Source: Actinomucor elegans (taxonomy: Eukaryota; Mucoromycota; Mucoromycetes; Mucorales; Mucoraceae). From it: DNA of 64,000 nt. Every line of letters starts with the position of its first letter. The first letter of the stretch is position 1. The stretch lies in NCBI GenBank assembly GCA_026027325.1, contig JAMSLZ010000001.1, positions 62,001-126,000 on the forward strand, given 5' to 3'. The position numbers and the translations under genes are program-made. This document shows positions 51,501 through 60,676 of the stretch, piece after piece. The notes below the pieces were generated by a model. That model did no database searches and had not been told where the DNA came from. It saw only the letters and a program-made list of their open reading frames with translations.

Positions 51501-54500
51501 AATTTAATATGTTCTTCTATCGTTTCACTATAGAGTACACAATCATCTACATATGTTTCTACTCCTTCTAAGTCTCCCAAGAGGATGTTCATAACCCTGC
51601 AGTATTGGCTTGTAAGAAAGCTTAATCCGAAGGGCGCGTGGCACCATTTGTAGTTTATATGATTATAAGAGAATGATAATACTTCTCTACTAGCCTCATC
51701 AACAGCGAAAGAGTAATAAGCCTGTTTGAGATCAATTTTAGACATGATTTTTGCCTTTTTTGAGACTCTATCGAAGATCTCAGTAATTTTTGGTACAGCA
51801 AAATTTTCTTGTAAGTCTTCTGAAATAGATGCGTTGATTTTTCTCAAATCACAACAAATGCGTAGCTTTGTGAGTTTGTCATTTTCATCCTTTTTAGGTA
51901 CAGCTAATAATGGTGAATGAAATCTAGCGCTAGGCTTGGATTTTTCAACTATACCGTTGTCCAACCACTCTTTGAGTTGTTTCTCTATTTCTGCTTTCGC
52001 ATGAACAGGTAATGGGTATTGTCTTACATAGCAATTAGCGCCACTTTTCATCGGAATCTTCACAATTGATTCAGGTATAGTGCATACCGCTTTAGGTTTT
52101 ATAGTAGCATTTTTGTTAATTGAAGCCTGAATCATTTTCATATACTCTTTTCTTTGTTCAGTGTTTCCATATAGTGCATTGTCAGGGTCATAATGCTTGT
52201 CATTATCGAAGTTAACGTTTTCAAACTGTTTACTTTCTTTTGCAATGTCATTAGGCCAGTTAAAAGCAACGCCTCCAAGATAGATATTCATCTTTGGTAA
52301 TATATCAGTACCTAAGAGTACGTCAAATTCAGTTTCCATAACGTCACTAAATTCTACGACTTCAAAAGCATGTTTAAAGGATATATTATTTGTGTATGTA
52401 ACAGTCATAGGTCGTGTTTTACCGATCCTTTTAGCTTTACTATTTTTGCCTTCGTTATTGAGTGCTAAAAAATTTAGATAACCATTCACTTTGTTTATGT
52501 GTATATCAGAAAAGTCTTTATTCAATATCTTTTTATTAATACAAGCTACATCACTCCCGCTATCCACCTTGGCAACGAGTCTACGACCCTCTATATAAAT
52601 GGGTGTCATTAGATTAAATGTACTTCTTGTATTATGTGATTTATCATCATCGAACTTACAATCATAGTTGAGGTCTTCCATCGCCTCTTTGACCTTCTTA
52701 TCTTCGTCTTCCTCCGAGACCAGAGTGTCAGCACGAATTGCAAGAACTGAGGGACCAGGATGGTTAGCCCTCATGGCTTGTCTGTATTCTTGGCAAGAAT
52801 GCCCTCTGAACCAAGGCTTCTTGCAAAAACGGCAGGGATTGTTACCGTTTGCCCTTAAAGGTGCATTGTTATTCCCCAAAAATGTAAATGGTCTAGACCC
52901 AGATGGTGTCATAGATCCAGCACGACCAGAAGAAGAAGAGGACGAAGAAGCGTGCTTGGCAATGCTGAAACAGTTGCGTTCATCATGGTTGGATAGCTTA
53001 CCACCATGGCGAGGGCAGTAGAAACGATCAATCGTGGACGCAGAAGTGGGACTGGTGGTACGTTTGTGATGATAAAAATCTTCAGCCTTACGTTTGCCTT
53101 TGTTGATGTTATGTGAGCCTTGAGGCGAGGCCATATCAGCGCCGAAACCACCCTTGGATCTTGACAAACCATTTTCATTGGCTAATGAACCAGGGACTTG
53201 TTGGCCATACACATTGAGAGCAGCTGCAGCGATATCACTTACAATCCAAGTAGTAGAGTTCTTGCCATTAGAATGCAATACTGTATTAATTGCGGGTTGC
53301 CAAGCTTGGGGAAGTGCATACATAAAAGCATCAGCAATGGTATTGTCAAACTTGCTGTAGCCTGCTTCACTTGCAGCACGAGTAAATCTCAAGTTGAATG
53401 AGTTGATTGTTTCATTGGTGCGAATACGCATATTCATCACCAAACGCCTAGCATCCAGTTTGTCTTGAGCCCCACCAAAGGTATCCAAGAATACTTTTCG
53501 AGCCGTTTCCCAAGTATCTTGTACAAGCAAATCACCTTTCATCCATACGTCATAATCCATAGCTAGAGTACCTTGAATGTACTGCTTCCAAGTGCGTTCA
53601 ACATCATTGCCAGTTGAAATAAGAGTCTTTTCAAATGTGCGTAAAAAGTGTTCTACTGAGTTGTATACCGTTTCGCCTGGGTAGTAAACAGTATCACCAG
53701 TCAGTTGGAACTTGGGCAGATCTCTGGGAGCCAAACGCATGAGGATAGTAGTATCACCGTTATTAGTAGCAGGAGCTCTCTCCGTGGGCATGGCTTCGGA
53801 TACAGCTTTGTGGATTTGAATTTTCCTGTTGGCGGTCACCATTACATCGATATGCTTATTGTAGGTATCGATGCACTTGATCAGCCTTTCCATTTCACGG
53901 TCATACGCCTCGGGATCATTACCAAGAAGTTCAGCACCATCAGAGATGAGGAGACTAGCATATCTCTGAGAAGCTACAGTTCGGCGATCCATTAAAATAT
54001 TGATAGCTAGATCACCAATGGGCCCCTTTTCCTCTTTATGATCCTCAGACATAGCCATGACTGATTCAGTAGTCTTAGCCTGACTAAGTTCGGATACGTT
54101 ACCAGTTTCAATACCTTCCATAGTTTCTTCAGCAGCACAAGTAGCAGTGGGAGTATTAGCCAGAAGGTCAGGTACAGTAACCGGAGTGGTAGAGTTGTTT
54201 TGAGACATAGTGTAGTTGTTAAGTTTAATCGAAAAAAATGCGGTAAAATTAAAATATAAAAGCAGGTAGTAAGTCGATTATAACTTGGTTATAGTTTATT
54301 CAACTTAAATGTGATTAGTTCTTTCTAACTAGTTTTTCTAGCTTGTATTTATACTCGTTGAATTGTGACTGAAGGTTATTTACTTGTGTTCATATAAGAA
54401 GTATAAGAAGGACGTATCTCTGTTTAAGGACTGTATCGCTGTATAAGGTAATCAATGATGCTTTAGTATGTATGTGCTACAGCTAGGGCGCACAGGCCTC

Positions 54501-57500
54501 TAGTCTGTCTGTACTTCAATTATGTGGCTATTTCACCACAGGCCCATTACCTGTTACTGATAAAGGTAACATATATATCTTAGTCTTAGTTGACCTATGT
54601 ACCAAGTATATCATTGCCCGTGCAATTCCAAATAAACAAAGTAACACTGTCGTGCAAACACTAGTAAATATATACGGTGATTATGGAGCACCTATTTCAA
54701 TCCAGCAATCGGATAATGGAAGAGAATTTCGTAATAGTTTAATGAAAGTATTGACTGATGCACTGCCAATCCAACATCGTTTTTCCACTCCATATTATCC
54801 CCAATCAAATGGTGCTGCAGAGAATTCTGTAAAAACAATAACCAATACACTACGTAAAATGTGCGGTAATGATACGTCTAACTGGGATGATCGCCTAAGC
54901 ATTGTTCAACTTGTATGTAACATGAAGGAACGTGTACGAACTGCAACTACCCCATTCTCATTGATGTTTGCGAGACAAGTGAATCTCAAAAGAACTGTTG
55001 ACAAAATGAATTATAAAGGTACAAAGCCTTCATTGTCTCTTGAAGATTTAAGGGAACGAGCTGAGCGTATGAACACTATTGTATTTCCTGCCATAACAGA
55101 AAGAACTAAAAGACTAGTTGAGGAATACAATAAGAAGTTTGATGAAAAACACTACCTTATTAATATACCAGACGATACTACAGTAATGATAAGACTAGCA
55201 GAAGGAAGAGAGTCTAAACTTGCACCTTTATATTCTGGACCTTACACGGTCGTGCGTAAAACCCGTGCTGGTACATATGTACTAAAGAATGATGCGCATG
55301 AACTTCTTAGCCGAGAATATACTCCATCTGAATTAAAAATTGTATCTTTGGATGAGACGGCTATTGAAGATGAAGTCTATGAAGTCGAAGAGATTAGAAA
55401 TCATAGAGTTGTAAACGGTCAAAAGGAGTACCTAGTCAAATGGATAGGTTATGGTGAGAAAGAAAACGACTGGCTAACTCCAGATATGTTTTCCACCCCT
55501 ATACCAATTCGTAATTACTGGAAAAAAGTTCGCGAAATAGAAAAACTAAATAAAGAAAGAAAGCTAAAGAAAAGTGATACTTCTTCCAAAAAGAATACAA
55601 ATAACTTGGATTGTACTAAAAAGAGATATCATAACTCCAATGAACCCATAAAACATACCAAACGATTAAAAAAATAAATAATAATAATAATAAATAATAG
55701 AAAACTCAAATAAAAGGAGACGTCCTTGTTGCTTTTTTTGTTGTCTCTGATGTTGCTGTAGCTGTACCACCATCAGTAAAAGATCACGCCAAAAGAGAGC
55801 TGTGACTTGTAAAAATAAAAATAATGATATAGATAATATGCATTATAAAATAGAACATTGTAACAAATATATACCAAATCCTACACTTATATCAAATAAT
55901 AGACTGACAGGTCAGCTTCGCTGACCTTGGTGGGGAAGCATGTGCTGAACTAAGATCTCGCACATAATAAGTTCCGTCTTAAAACATAATCATCATCATA
56001 ATGTACTCCATTAACAAATATATCTCAGCAACCGTCTTGTACAAACAATATAATTCTGCATCCGAGGTCTTTGTATATACTACTAATTATATACCCGACA
56101 ATAATATATATAGAGCCTGATTTTATATCTAAAGAAGTTCAGTTAACTAAGAATCATCTTTTACCTTTCTACACAATAAACCATTAGAAGGATTTTAATT
56201 GTATTCTTATAACGTTTTTATATATTTTTTATAACATCGTATTTAAAGCACACCTTTTAGGACATTATGGTTTACAAAGCATCGAGAACCAATTACACCA
56301 TGATGGTATTCACTGGACAAACATGCGAAAAGATATTCAACGAATCTTGGGCGAATGTACTGAATGCAATAGGTTCAACATATCCAAAGTTGGTTATCAC
56401 CCACCAAAATCTGTATTGCCTGATCAACCACTTGATCATTGGTGTATGGATTTAGGTACTTTTGATGTCACCTCTTCCCGCGGCAATAACTTTATGTTAG
56501 TCATGGTAGACTATTATTCAAGGTTTACTGTTCTTAGAGCATTACCTGATAAACATAGTACGACTATCGCTGCCGAACTTTTATCTATATTCTCGTTATT
56601 TGGCTTTCCAAAGATCTTGAATTCGGATAATGGTGCAGAGTTCACAGCTGATATTGTAGCAAAAATGATTGAGATGAGTGGCATTGATCGAAGACTTTCA
56701 TTACCATACTCTCCTACTGGTAACTCGGTAAACGAAGCATATGTCGGTTTGGCAAAACGTACAATTGTTAAGGAATTACGCGGTAAAGGCGCTGACTGGG
56801 ATTATTATTTGAATTATTGTCAATACGCTATGAATTGTAAATACGCACGGTTACATAAGTCTCGTCCTTATACAGTGTTATTCAATAGACAACCAAATGG
56901 CTTTGAAGACTACTCAAATACTAAACCTGTATTGCAACTAGAAGAAACTGACACGAAAATGATTGATGAAAAATTCAAATTTGTCAATGAAGTCGTTATA
57001 CCAGCATTGTCTAAACGCATAAGAGATACGCAAGAACGTGATCACGACAGATTCGTAAAAACGCATAGGATTGTAACTAAGCAGTTCCCTGTTGGAAGTA
57101 AAGTTATGATTAAGAATGTAACACGATTAAGCAAATTAGATGCGCGTAATCTCGGTCCATTTTATATACATGGAATCACAAAGAACGGTAGCTATATCTT
57201 GAAAGATAAAGCGGGTACTCTCTTGTCTAGAGATGTACCTACATCGCATATTATATTCATCTCCTCAGATAATATATCTACTGAAGAATATCAAAAGCTT
57301 AAAGAAGATCACTTTGAAATACAAGCAGTCATTGATCATTCTGGTTCACCTGGTAATTATTTATACAGAGTCAAATGGAAAGGATATCCAAACGATGAAG
57401 ATGATACATGGGAACCTCCATCACACTTCGATTCAAAGAAACCAATTGAAATATATTGGGGACGTCGCAATGCTGATCATAAGCAATCCTCTTCCAAGAA

Positions 57501-57573
57501 ACGTAAGGCTCCTATGACAGTCAATACACGTAAGATAGCTACTCGGAACAAACGCAGTAGAAACCAACAATAG
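42526..57573 (+). CDS. Pol of Gy2 copy 2 (split by Gy3)
   Basis: Continues in the gag frame after the TGA. RT (YVYVDDIVV), RNase H (ATDASVSG, HTDHKS) and the start of the integrase zinc region run to 44358. After Gy3 (TSD TCGTA) the integrase resumes at 56242. The triad is MDLG, SDNGAEF and NEAYV, and the C-terminal chromodomain (FEIQAV, YRVKWKGYPNDEDDTW) is intact here, unlike copy 1. The tail is basic (TRNKRSRN). This copy shows the original C-terminus of the family, ending at 57573. Confidence 0.9.
44691..55677 (+). CDS. Gag-pol of Gy3 (split by Gy1b), protease site DPG
   Basis: One frame starts at ATG 44691 and runs to 48532. Removal of Gy1b plus one GGCCC restores the frame to 55677. 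Gag capsid-like region at about 180-340; zinc cluster CRFCNKDWFRGHTC near 433. The protease signature reads CDPGSD near 516 where Gy1 and Gy2 have DSG, an unusual change beside the catalytic Asp. RT YVDDC, RNase H CDASVYG, integrase HHCC (HSLGHFG ... CKECAQHN), SDNGREF, NGAAENS. Chromodomain YEVEEI, YLVKWIGYG, NDW; basic tail HTKRLKK. No other lesion is visible, so apart from the insertion and the DPG site the element looks young. Confidence 0.9.
48533..54540 (-). mobile_element. Gy1b: complete Ty3/gypsy chromovirus
   Basis: 6,008 bp. LTRs of 302 bp at 48533-48834 and 54239-54540, nearly identical to each other. TSD GGCCC (48528-48532, 54541-54545). Purine tract AGTGGGGGAGCA before the 3' LTR; seven-T run after the 5' LTR. 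The single ORF is intact. Confidence 0.96.
49097..54208 (-). CDS. Intact Gag-pol polyprotein of Gy1b
   Basis: 1,703 residues from ATG 54208, MSQNNSTTP. Gag capsid-like region at about 150-330; two Cys/His clusters (CPRHGGKLSNHDERNC and CRFCKKPWFRGHSC). Protease VDSGSD near 548; RT YVDDC near 884; RNase H ETDASVYG near 1034. Integrase zinc motif HALGHFG ... CKECALHN, then Asp in TMDLFG near 1304, Asp in GSDNG near 1362 and Glu in NGAAERS near 1398. C-terminal chromodomain at about 1585-1630 with FEVEEI, YLVKWVGYG and NDW; tail TRRSKRSRK, likely a nuclear localisation signal. Gag and pol are in one frame without frameshift or stop. All enzymatic motifs are present, so this is the best candidate for an active retrotransposon here. 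Confidence 0.96.
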   Translation of the reverse strand: MSQNNSTTPVTVPDLLANTPTATCAAEETMEGIETGNVSELSQAKTTESVMAMSEDHKEEKGPIGDLAINILMDRRTVASQRYASLLISDGAELLGNDPEAYDREMERLIKCIDTYNKHIDVMVTANRKIQIHKAVSEAMPTERAPATNNGDTTILMRLAPRDLPKFQLTGDTVYYPGETVYNSVEHFLRTFEKTLISTGNDVERTWKQYIQGTLAMDYDVWMKGDLLVQDTWETARKVFLDTFGGAQDKLDARRLVMNMRIRTNETINSFNLRFTRAASEAGYSKFDNTIADAFMYALPQAWQPAINTVLHSNGKNSTTWIVSDIAAAALNVYGQQVPGSLANENGLSRSKGGFGADMASPQGSHNINKGKRKAEDFYHHKRTTSPTSASTIDRFYCPRHGGKLSNHDERNCFSIAKHASSSSSSSGRAGSMTPSGSRPFTFLGNNNAPLRANGNNPCRFCKKPWFRGHSCQEYRQAMRANHPGPSVLAIRADTLVSEEDEDKKVKEAMEDLNYDCKFDDDKSHNTRSTFNLMTPIYIEGRRLVAKVDSGSDVACINKKILNKDFSDIHINKVNGYLNFLALNNEGKNSKAKRIGKTRPMTVTYTNNISFKHAFEVVEFSDVMETEFDVLLGTDILPKMNIYLGGVAFNWPNDIAKESKQFENVNFDNDKHYDPDNALYGNTEQRKEYMKMIQASINKNATIKPKAVCTIPESIVKIPMKSGANCYVRQYPLPVHAKAEIEKQLKEWLDNGIVEKSKPSARFHSPLLAVPKKDENDKLTKLRICCDLRKINASISEDLQENFAVPKITEIFDRVSKKAKIMSKIDLKQAYYSFAVDEASREVLSFSYNHINYKWCHAPFGLSFLTSQYCRVMNILLGDLEGVETYVDDCVLYSETIEEHIKLINTVLERLTSVNLKINPDKCTWFRTALYLLGFIVGPGITKIDHRRLSNIDKWPIPKNAAQVRSIMGVISHLRDYCPMLSKVAAPLDQLRNDKDVQTKWTSLHTDRFNRIKQILVSNAVLHQPDLSKKFYLETDASVYGIACALTQRDEFNRTVHIAFISKSLNSAERNWSTNRRETAAIVFGLIRFRPLLWGHPLPIEVLTDHMALTYMFTSTTLNSTLQSYMDVIGQFNLNVVHLKGIANKLPDALSRVYPPIIEDQTLEGEQDRNIKRLEKYILLRRASSNNDKDRFIHKKKIYSKDKRLNILAVKLNSKDFKSKGTEYACPPAHERDQIIHDAHALGHFGIESVVKHIHTYQGLHWNTIYADCKDILSRCKECALHNVSKKGFNPQKSIVAFEPFSHVTMDLFGPLPVTEAGNIYGLVLVDICTKYIITRPIPNKQSDTVAKALINIFADYGLPDIIGSDNGREFRNGLMHTLTNTLGIQHRFSTPYYPQSNGAAERSVQMVKNTLRKLCGNDTSNWDERLGLVQLCCNIKVRDRTASTPFSLMFARQVDLSTNHDPKMKGKKNPVSVKELVKRADYMADVVFPAVEERTRKIVEKYNEDFNKKHRIIDIPIDTPVMVKLQGGRPTSLSPLYDGPYTVVRKTRAGTYVLKDESNELLHREYVPSELKVVSIDESAIEEELFEVEEIRDHKDENGQRLYLVKWVGYGERENDWISVDAFSSPVTIEKYWEKVRQSKRLAKERLKDTYQKKTHTKSPTKNTITDQKSDNVSNNKRMRTGEVTDLNHPISQTRRSKRSRK

Positions 57574-58314
57574 ATCATAGACTTTTTATACAGTCTTGTT
57601 TGTTATTCTTCTTTTCCTTCACTTTTATCCTACGGGTTTTTTACATAAGGTTTTTATCGAGGAATAACTACGATCAGTTCATTACAAGGCGAAAAGACAC
57701 GCACCGAAGTATGTAACTTCCTATTAACTTATGCACATTATAGACTACACCTAGTAACAATGCAAACACTCTTAGTATAAGCAACTGTCTAGAAGGGGGC
57801 AATGTTGTAAACATGACTTGTTCAGTGTCCGTCACCAATCAGGTCAATGTTCGACAATGCTTATACTCAGCTTGTGCTTTGACAGCTTTGTAACGTCGGT
57901 TAAGAGATATATATGGAAATCAATGCTTAGTGCAACTAACCTTCATAAACTATCTATCACCGAATATAAAGTCGTACTAGAATGGATTACTATAAATCCT
58001 TGTTAACTCCATGAGCGCAGTCTTTGACTAACTCAATCGTCTATAATATCAAGTTAAATCCGAACTTCAATTTTGTATAAATAGCTCATCATTTTAATGC
58101 TTTAATAAATCAATTCGTTTTATCAGTCTGGTTATTTTTACAGTCTTTATTATATTCGATATAACAAACAATTTTTTAAGGAATGTAATTAATATATTTT
58201 TTTTAGGACTTTTTTCCCTTATTTACATGGTCTGTGGTAAAAATATAGAATAGTAGCCTGTTTTATACTCTATGTGGAACCTAATCTAAGCGCATAATTA
58301 TAATGATATATCAA

Positions 58315-58340
58315 TAATAACAATAACAATAACAATAACA
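58315..58340. repeat. AACAAT microsatellite
   Basis: About four tandem AATAAC units in the non-coding stretch between the Gy2 and Gy5 LTRs (58167-58476), which otherwise shows nothing. Confidence 0.85.
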
Positions 58341-58476
58341 GGTAGGAGTAGTAGCAACAATGATAATAACAACACCAAACAAAGCTGGGAATAATTGAAT
58401 TGAATAGATAGAAAACATATGAAATATATCAAATTAGAGGCATCTAAAAGAACTTTACTCTATTTTGAATAAACAT

Positions 58477-58980
58477 TGTTATATCCGGTGCTAAAGACGA
58501 AGGATATAATTTAAAATACAATAATAAAAGAATAGACAGTAAATGGAATCAGCTATCCTGATAGTAAAAGTTATTCTAATGTTTTATTCACAATTCAAAA
58601 TCAAGTCTTCTTTATATACATTTCATCAGAGCTTAATAGTGTAGCATTCAATATCTATCAGCACGCATGGCCGTACAACGGAGTCCAATCCCAGCAGCCA
58701 CTAATAAGCCTTTCAACCACGCATTGTTGTAATTGTATAACCCACGCGTTATTCGATATTCAGGTCTTATCTTGAGATACACTCGATACTACTCGATAGT
58801 ATGATGCCGCGTGTTTCTTGTAAGGATTATTGGCTAATAGTTCTAAGGATGACACATCGCTTGTATTTATGCAGGCCTCGTTAATCTGATTGGGTTATCA
58901 GATAGAGTCCGTGTATGACATAAATGAACAGTTGATTCCTTACTATTATGTCGATGCAAAATAGTAGGTGGAATACAACA
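58477..58980 (+). mobile_element. Gy5 solo LTR
   Basis: 504 bp, TGTTATATCC...GAATACAACA, TSD AACAT (58472-58476, 58981-58985). Reference copy for the two other Gy5 LTRs. Confidence 0.92.
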
Positions 58981-59167
58981 AACATCATCCATAGAAGACT
59001 TTGAGATATTTTTTAGTTTTTATATAACAATTTTCTACATGTTCAATAAAATTTGATTAGTATATAATTATTAACATTATCTAATAAGCTCAATAAGGAT
59101 GTATCCCAAAGGAACTCTCAGGTCCATATTGAAACTCCTACTACCACAAATTTTATTGTTATATGAA

Positions 59168-59175
59168 AAAATTGA
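59168..59175 (+). promoter_or_regulatory. AAAATTGA element upstream of IS1595-type transposase
   Basis: 52 bases before the ATG at 59228, within AAAAAATTGAATTTTTTTT. Confidence 0.45.
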
Positions 59176-59227
59176 ATTTTTTTTACAAATTAAAATTAAA
59201 AATAAAAAGGATTTAATAAAATTGCAG

Positions 59228-60109
59228 ATGTTTATAGAACCATATAAATCTTTAAAAAAAATATTCGACGATGAAAAAGAAGCACTATTATATTTAATTA
59301 GTAATGATTACGTTAATAAACATATAAAGTGTAATAAATGTGAACATGAAACTAAATTAAACTTAAATAAAAAATTATATGTTTGTAGATATTATAAATG
59401 TAGGAAAGCAATATCACCATTGAAAGGAACAATTTTTAATAATTTAACTTTACCTTTAAATACTCAATTACACATATTATATCTTTTTCTTGGAAAAGCA
59501 CCTTCTTCCTTTATAGCATCAAGTTTGCAAATTAGCAAAAATACAGTGTCATCATACAATAAAATATTCAGAAAATACTTGAAAAATAAACAATTGTTAG
59601 GTAACAGAAATATTAAAATTGGAGGTAGAAATAAAATTGTAGAAATCGATGAAAGTAAAATTGCAAAAAGAAAATATAATAAGGGGCATAAGGTAGAAGG
59701 TGCTTGGGTAATTGGTGGTATCGAAAGAAGTATGCTAAAAAATAAAATAAAAAATGAAAACAAAAAAATGTTTTTATTACCCATTGAAGAAAGAAATGTT
59801 GATAATATTGATTTAATTATAAAAAGATATGTAAAAAAAGGTACAACAATATATACGGATTTATGGAAAGGGTATAATAACTTGAAAAATATAGGATACA
59901 AACATTTAACTGTAAATCATTCAAAGCATTTTAAAGATCCAAATACAGGTGTGCATACAAATACAATTGAAGGCACATGGAATGGCTTAAAGCAAAGTAT
60001 AATACCACGAAATAGAAATAAAAAAGATATAGTATTGTATTTAAAAGAATATCAATGGCGTAAGAAAAATAGAGAGTATAACGTATGGAAAAAGTTTTTA
60101 AAGGATTAA
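59228..60109 (+). CDS. IS1595/Merlin-type (ISXO2-like) transposase
   Basis: The ATG at 59228 (MFIEPYKSL) is preferred to that at 59099, because an AAAATTGA element lies between them and the upstream residues look non-coding. About 293 residues. The N-terminal zinc ribbon has CNKC near 38 and CRYYKC near 55. A helix-turn-helix region follows (SLQISKNTVSSYNKIF), then the DDE core: VEIDESKIAKRK (first Asp), YTDLWKGY (second Asp), HTNTIEGTWNGLK (Glu). This is the layout of ISXO2-like transposases of IS1595 and eukaryotic Merlin elements. Terminal repeats and the expected 8-9 bp duplication were not identified. The frame is intact and very AT-rich. Confidence 0.85.
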   Translation: MFIEPYKSLKKIFDDEKEALLYLISNDYVNKHIKCNKCEHETKLNLNKKLYVCRYYKCRKAISPLKGTIFNNLTLPLNTQLHILYLFLGKAPSSFIASSLQISKNTVSSYNKIFRKYLKNKQLLGNRNIKIGGRNKIVEIDESKIAKRKYNKGHKVEGAWVIGGIERSMLKNKIKNENKKMFLLPIEERNVDNIDLIIKRYVKKGTTIYTDLWKGYNNLKNIGYKHLTVNHSKHFKDPNTGVHTNTIEGTWNGLKQSIIPRNRNKKDIVLYLKEYQWRKKNREYNVWKKFLKD

Positions 60110-60133
60110 TTTTAATTTACATAAAAAATGCAA

Positions 60134-60141
60134 AAAATTGA
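60134..60141 (+). promoter_or_regulatory. AAAATTGA element with a 30-codon frame behind it
   Basis: Followed 21 bases later by an ATG (60163) opening only 30 codons to a TAG at 60255. Probably a promoter whose gene was lost. Confidence 0.3.
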
Positions 60142-60348
60142 ATTTTTATATTTATTAAAAATATGATAGAAAATATATTGATAGTTATAAATGTGAAATG
60201 CATATTTGATATTCATTATTCTTATTACAAGGACCTGACTAAGTCAGTAAACTAGCCTATTTAAGACACAATGATTATGTAATAGATCAGAGACAATTGG
60301 GTATTACATTATGAGTGGGATTAAATATATCTATTATAAAAAATAAAA

Positions 60349-60356
60349 AAAATTGA
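60349..60356 (+). promoter_or_regulatory. AAAATTGA element upstream of the 98-residue gene
   Basis: 23 bases before the ATG at 60380. Confidence 0.45.
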
Positions 60357-60379
60357 AAAAGTAATAATATAAAAAAGAA

Positions 60380-60676
60380 ATGGATGAAATATTTAATATT
60401 ATTGTAGATGATAAATATAAATACAATATTAAACGAAGTATAATTATAAAAGATATGAAAAAATATGATTTAGCAGAATACAAAATAAAGCAAAAAGATG
60501 GGTGTTATGAAATCTACATGAAAAAAAATGGTTCAAATAAAAGATTAAGAAAAGTATATGAATTTAAGACATATAATAAAGATAAAAACAAAGGTATAAA
60601 AAGAAAAACATTAGATAATAAGAATAATATGATACTTGATGAAATCGCACCCATCATGAAAAAACTTAAATTATAA
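60380..60676 (+). CDS. Unrecognised small Lys-rich protein, 98 residues
   Basis: Clean AT-rich frame with ATG 60380 directly behind an AAAATTGA element. No family is recognised. It is highly charged and Lys/Asp/Asn-rich, with a GCYEIYMKKNG segment near 49 and a basic middle (GIKRKTLD) compatible with nucleic-acid binding. It lies 270 bp after the IS1595-type transposase on the same strand, and both may belong to one AT-rich inserted segment. The short length and biased composition leave room for chance. Confidence 0.45.
   Translation: MDEIFNIIVDDKYKYNIKRSIIIKDMKKYDLAEYKIKQKDGCYEIYMKKNGSNKRLRKVYEFKTYNKDKNKGIKRKTLDNKNNMILDEIAPIMKKLKL

Larger units (their letters stand above)
44359..56236 (+). 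mobile_element. Gy3: Ty3/gypsy chromovirus interrupted by Gy1b
   Basis: LTRs of 296 bp at 44359-44654 and 55941-56236 (TGTGCTGAAC...TTATAACA). TSD TCGTA (44354-44358, 56237-56241). Purine tract GGTGGGGAAGCA before the 3' LTR and a six-T run after the 5' LTR. Gy1b inserted with TSD GGCCC. Confidence 0.94.
40170..58166 (+). mobile_element. Gy2 copy 2: Ty3/gypsy chromovirus interrupted by Gy3
   Basis: LTRs of 364 bp at 40170-40533 and 57803-58166. Flanks (AAAAC left, AACAA right) do not match. Interrupted at 44359-56236 by Gy3. By eye nearly identical to copy 1 over 16659-20850. Confidence 0.9.
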
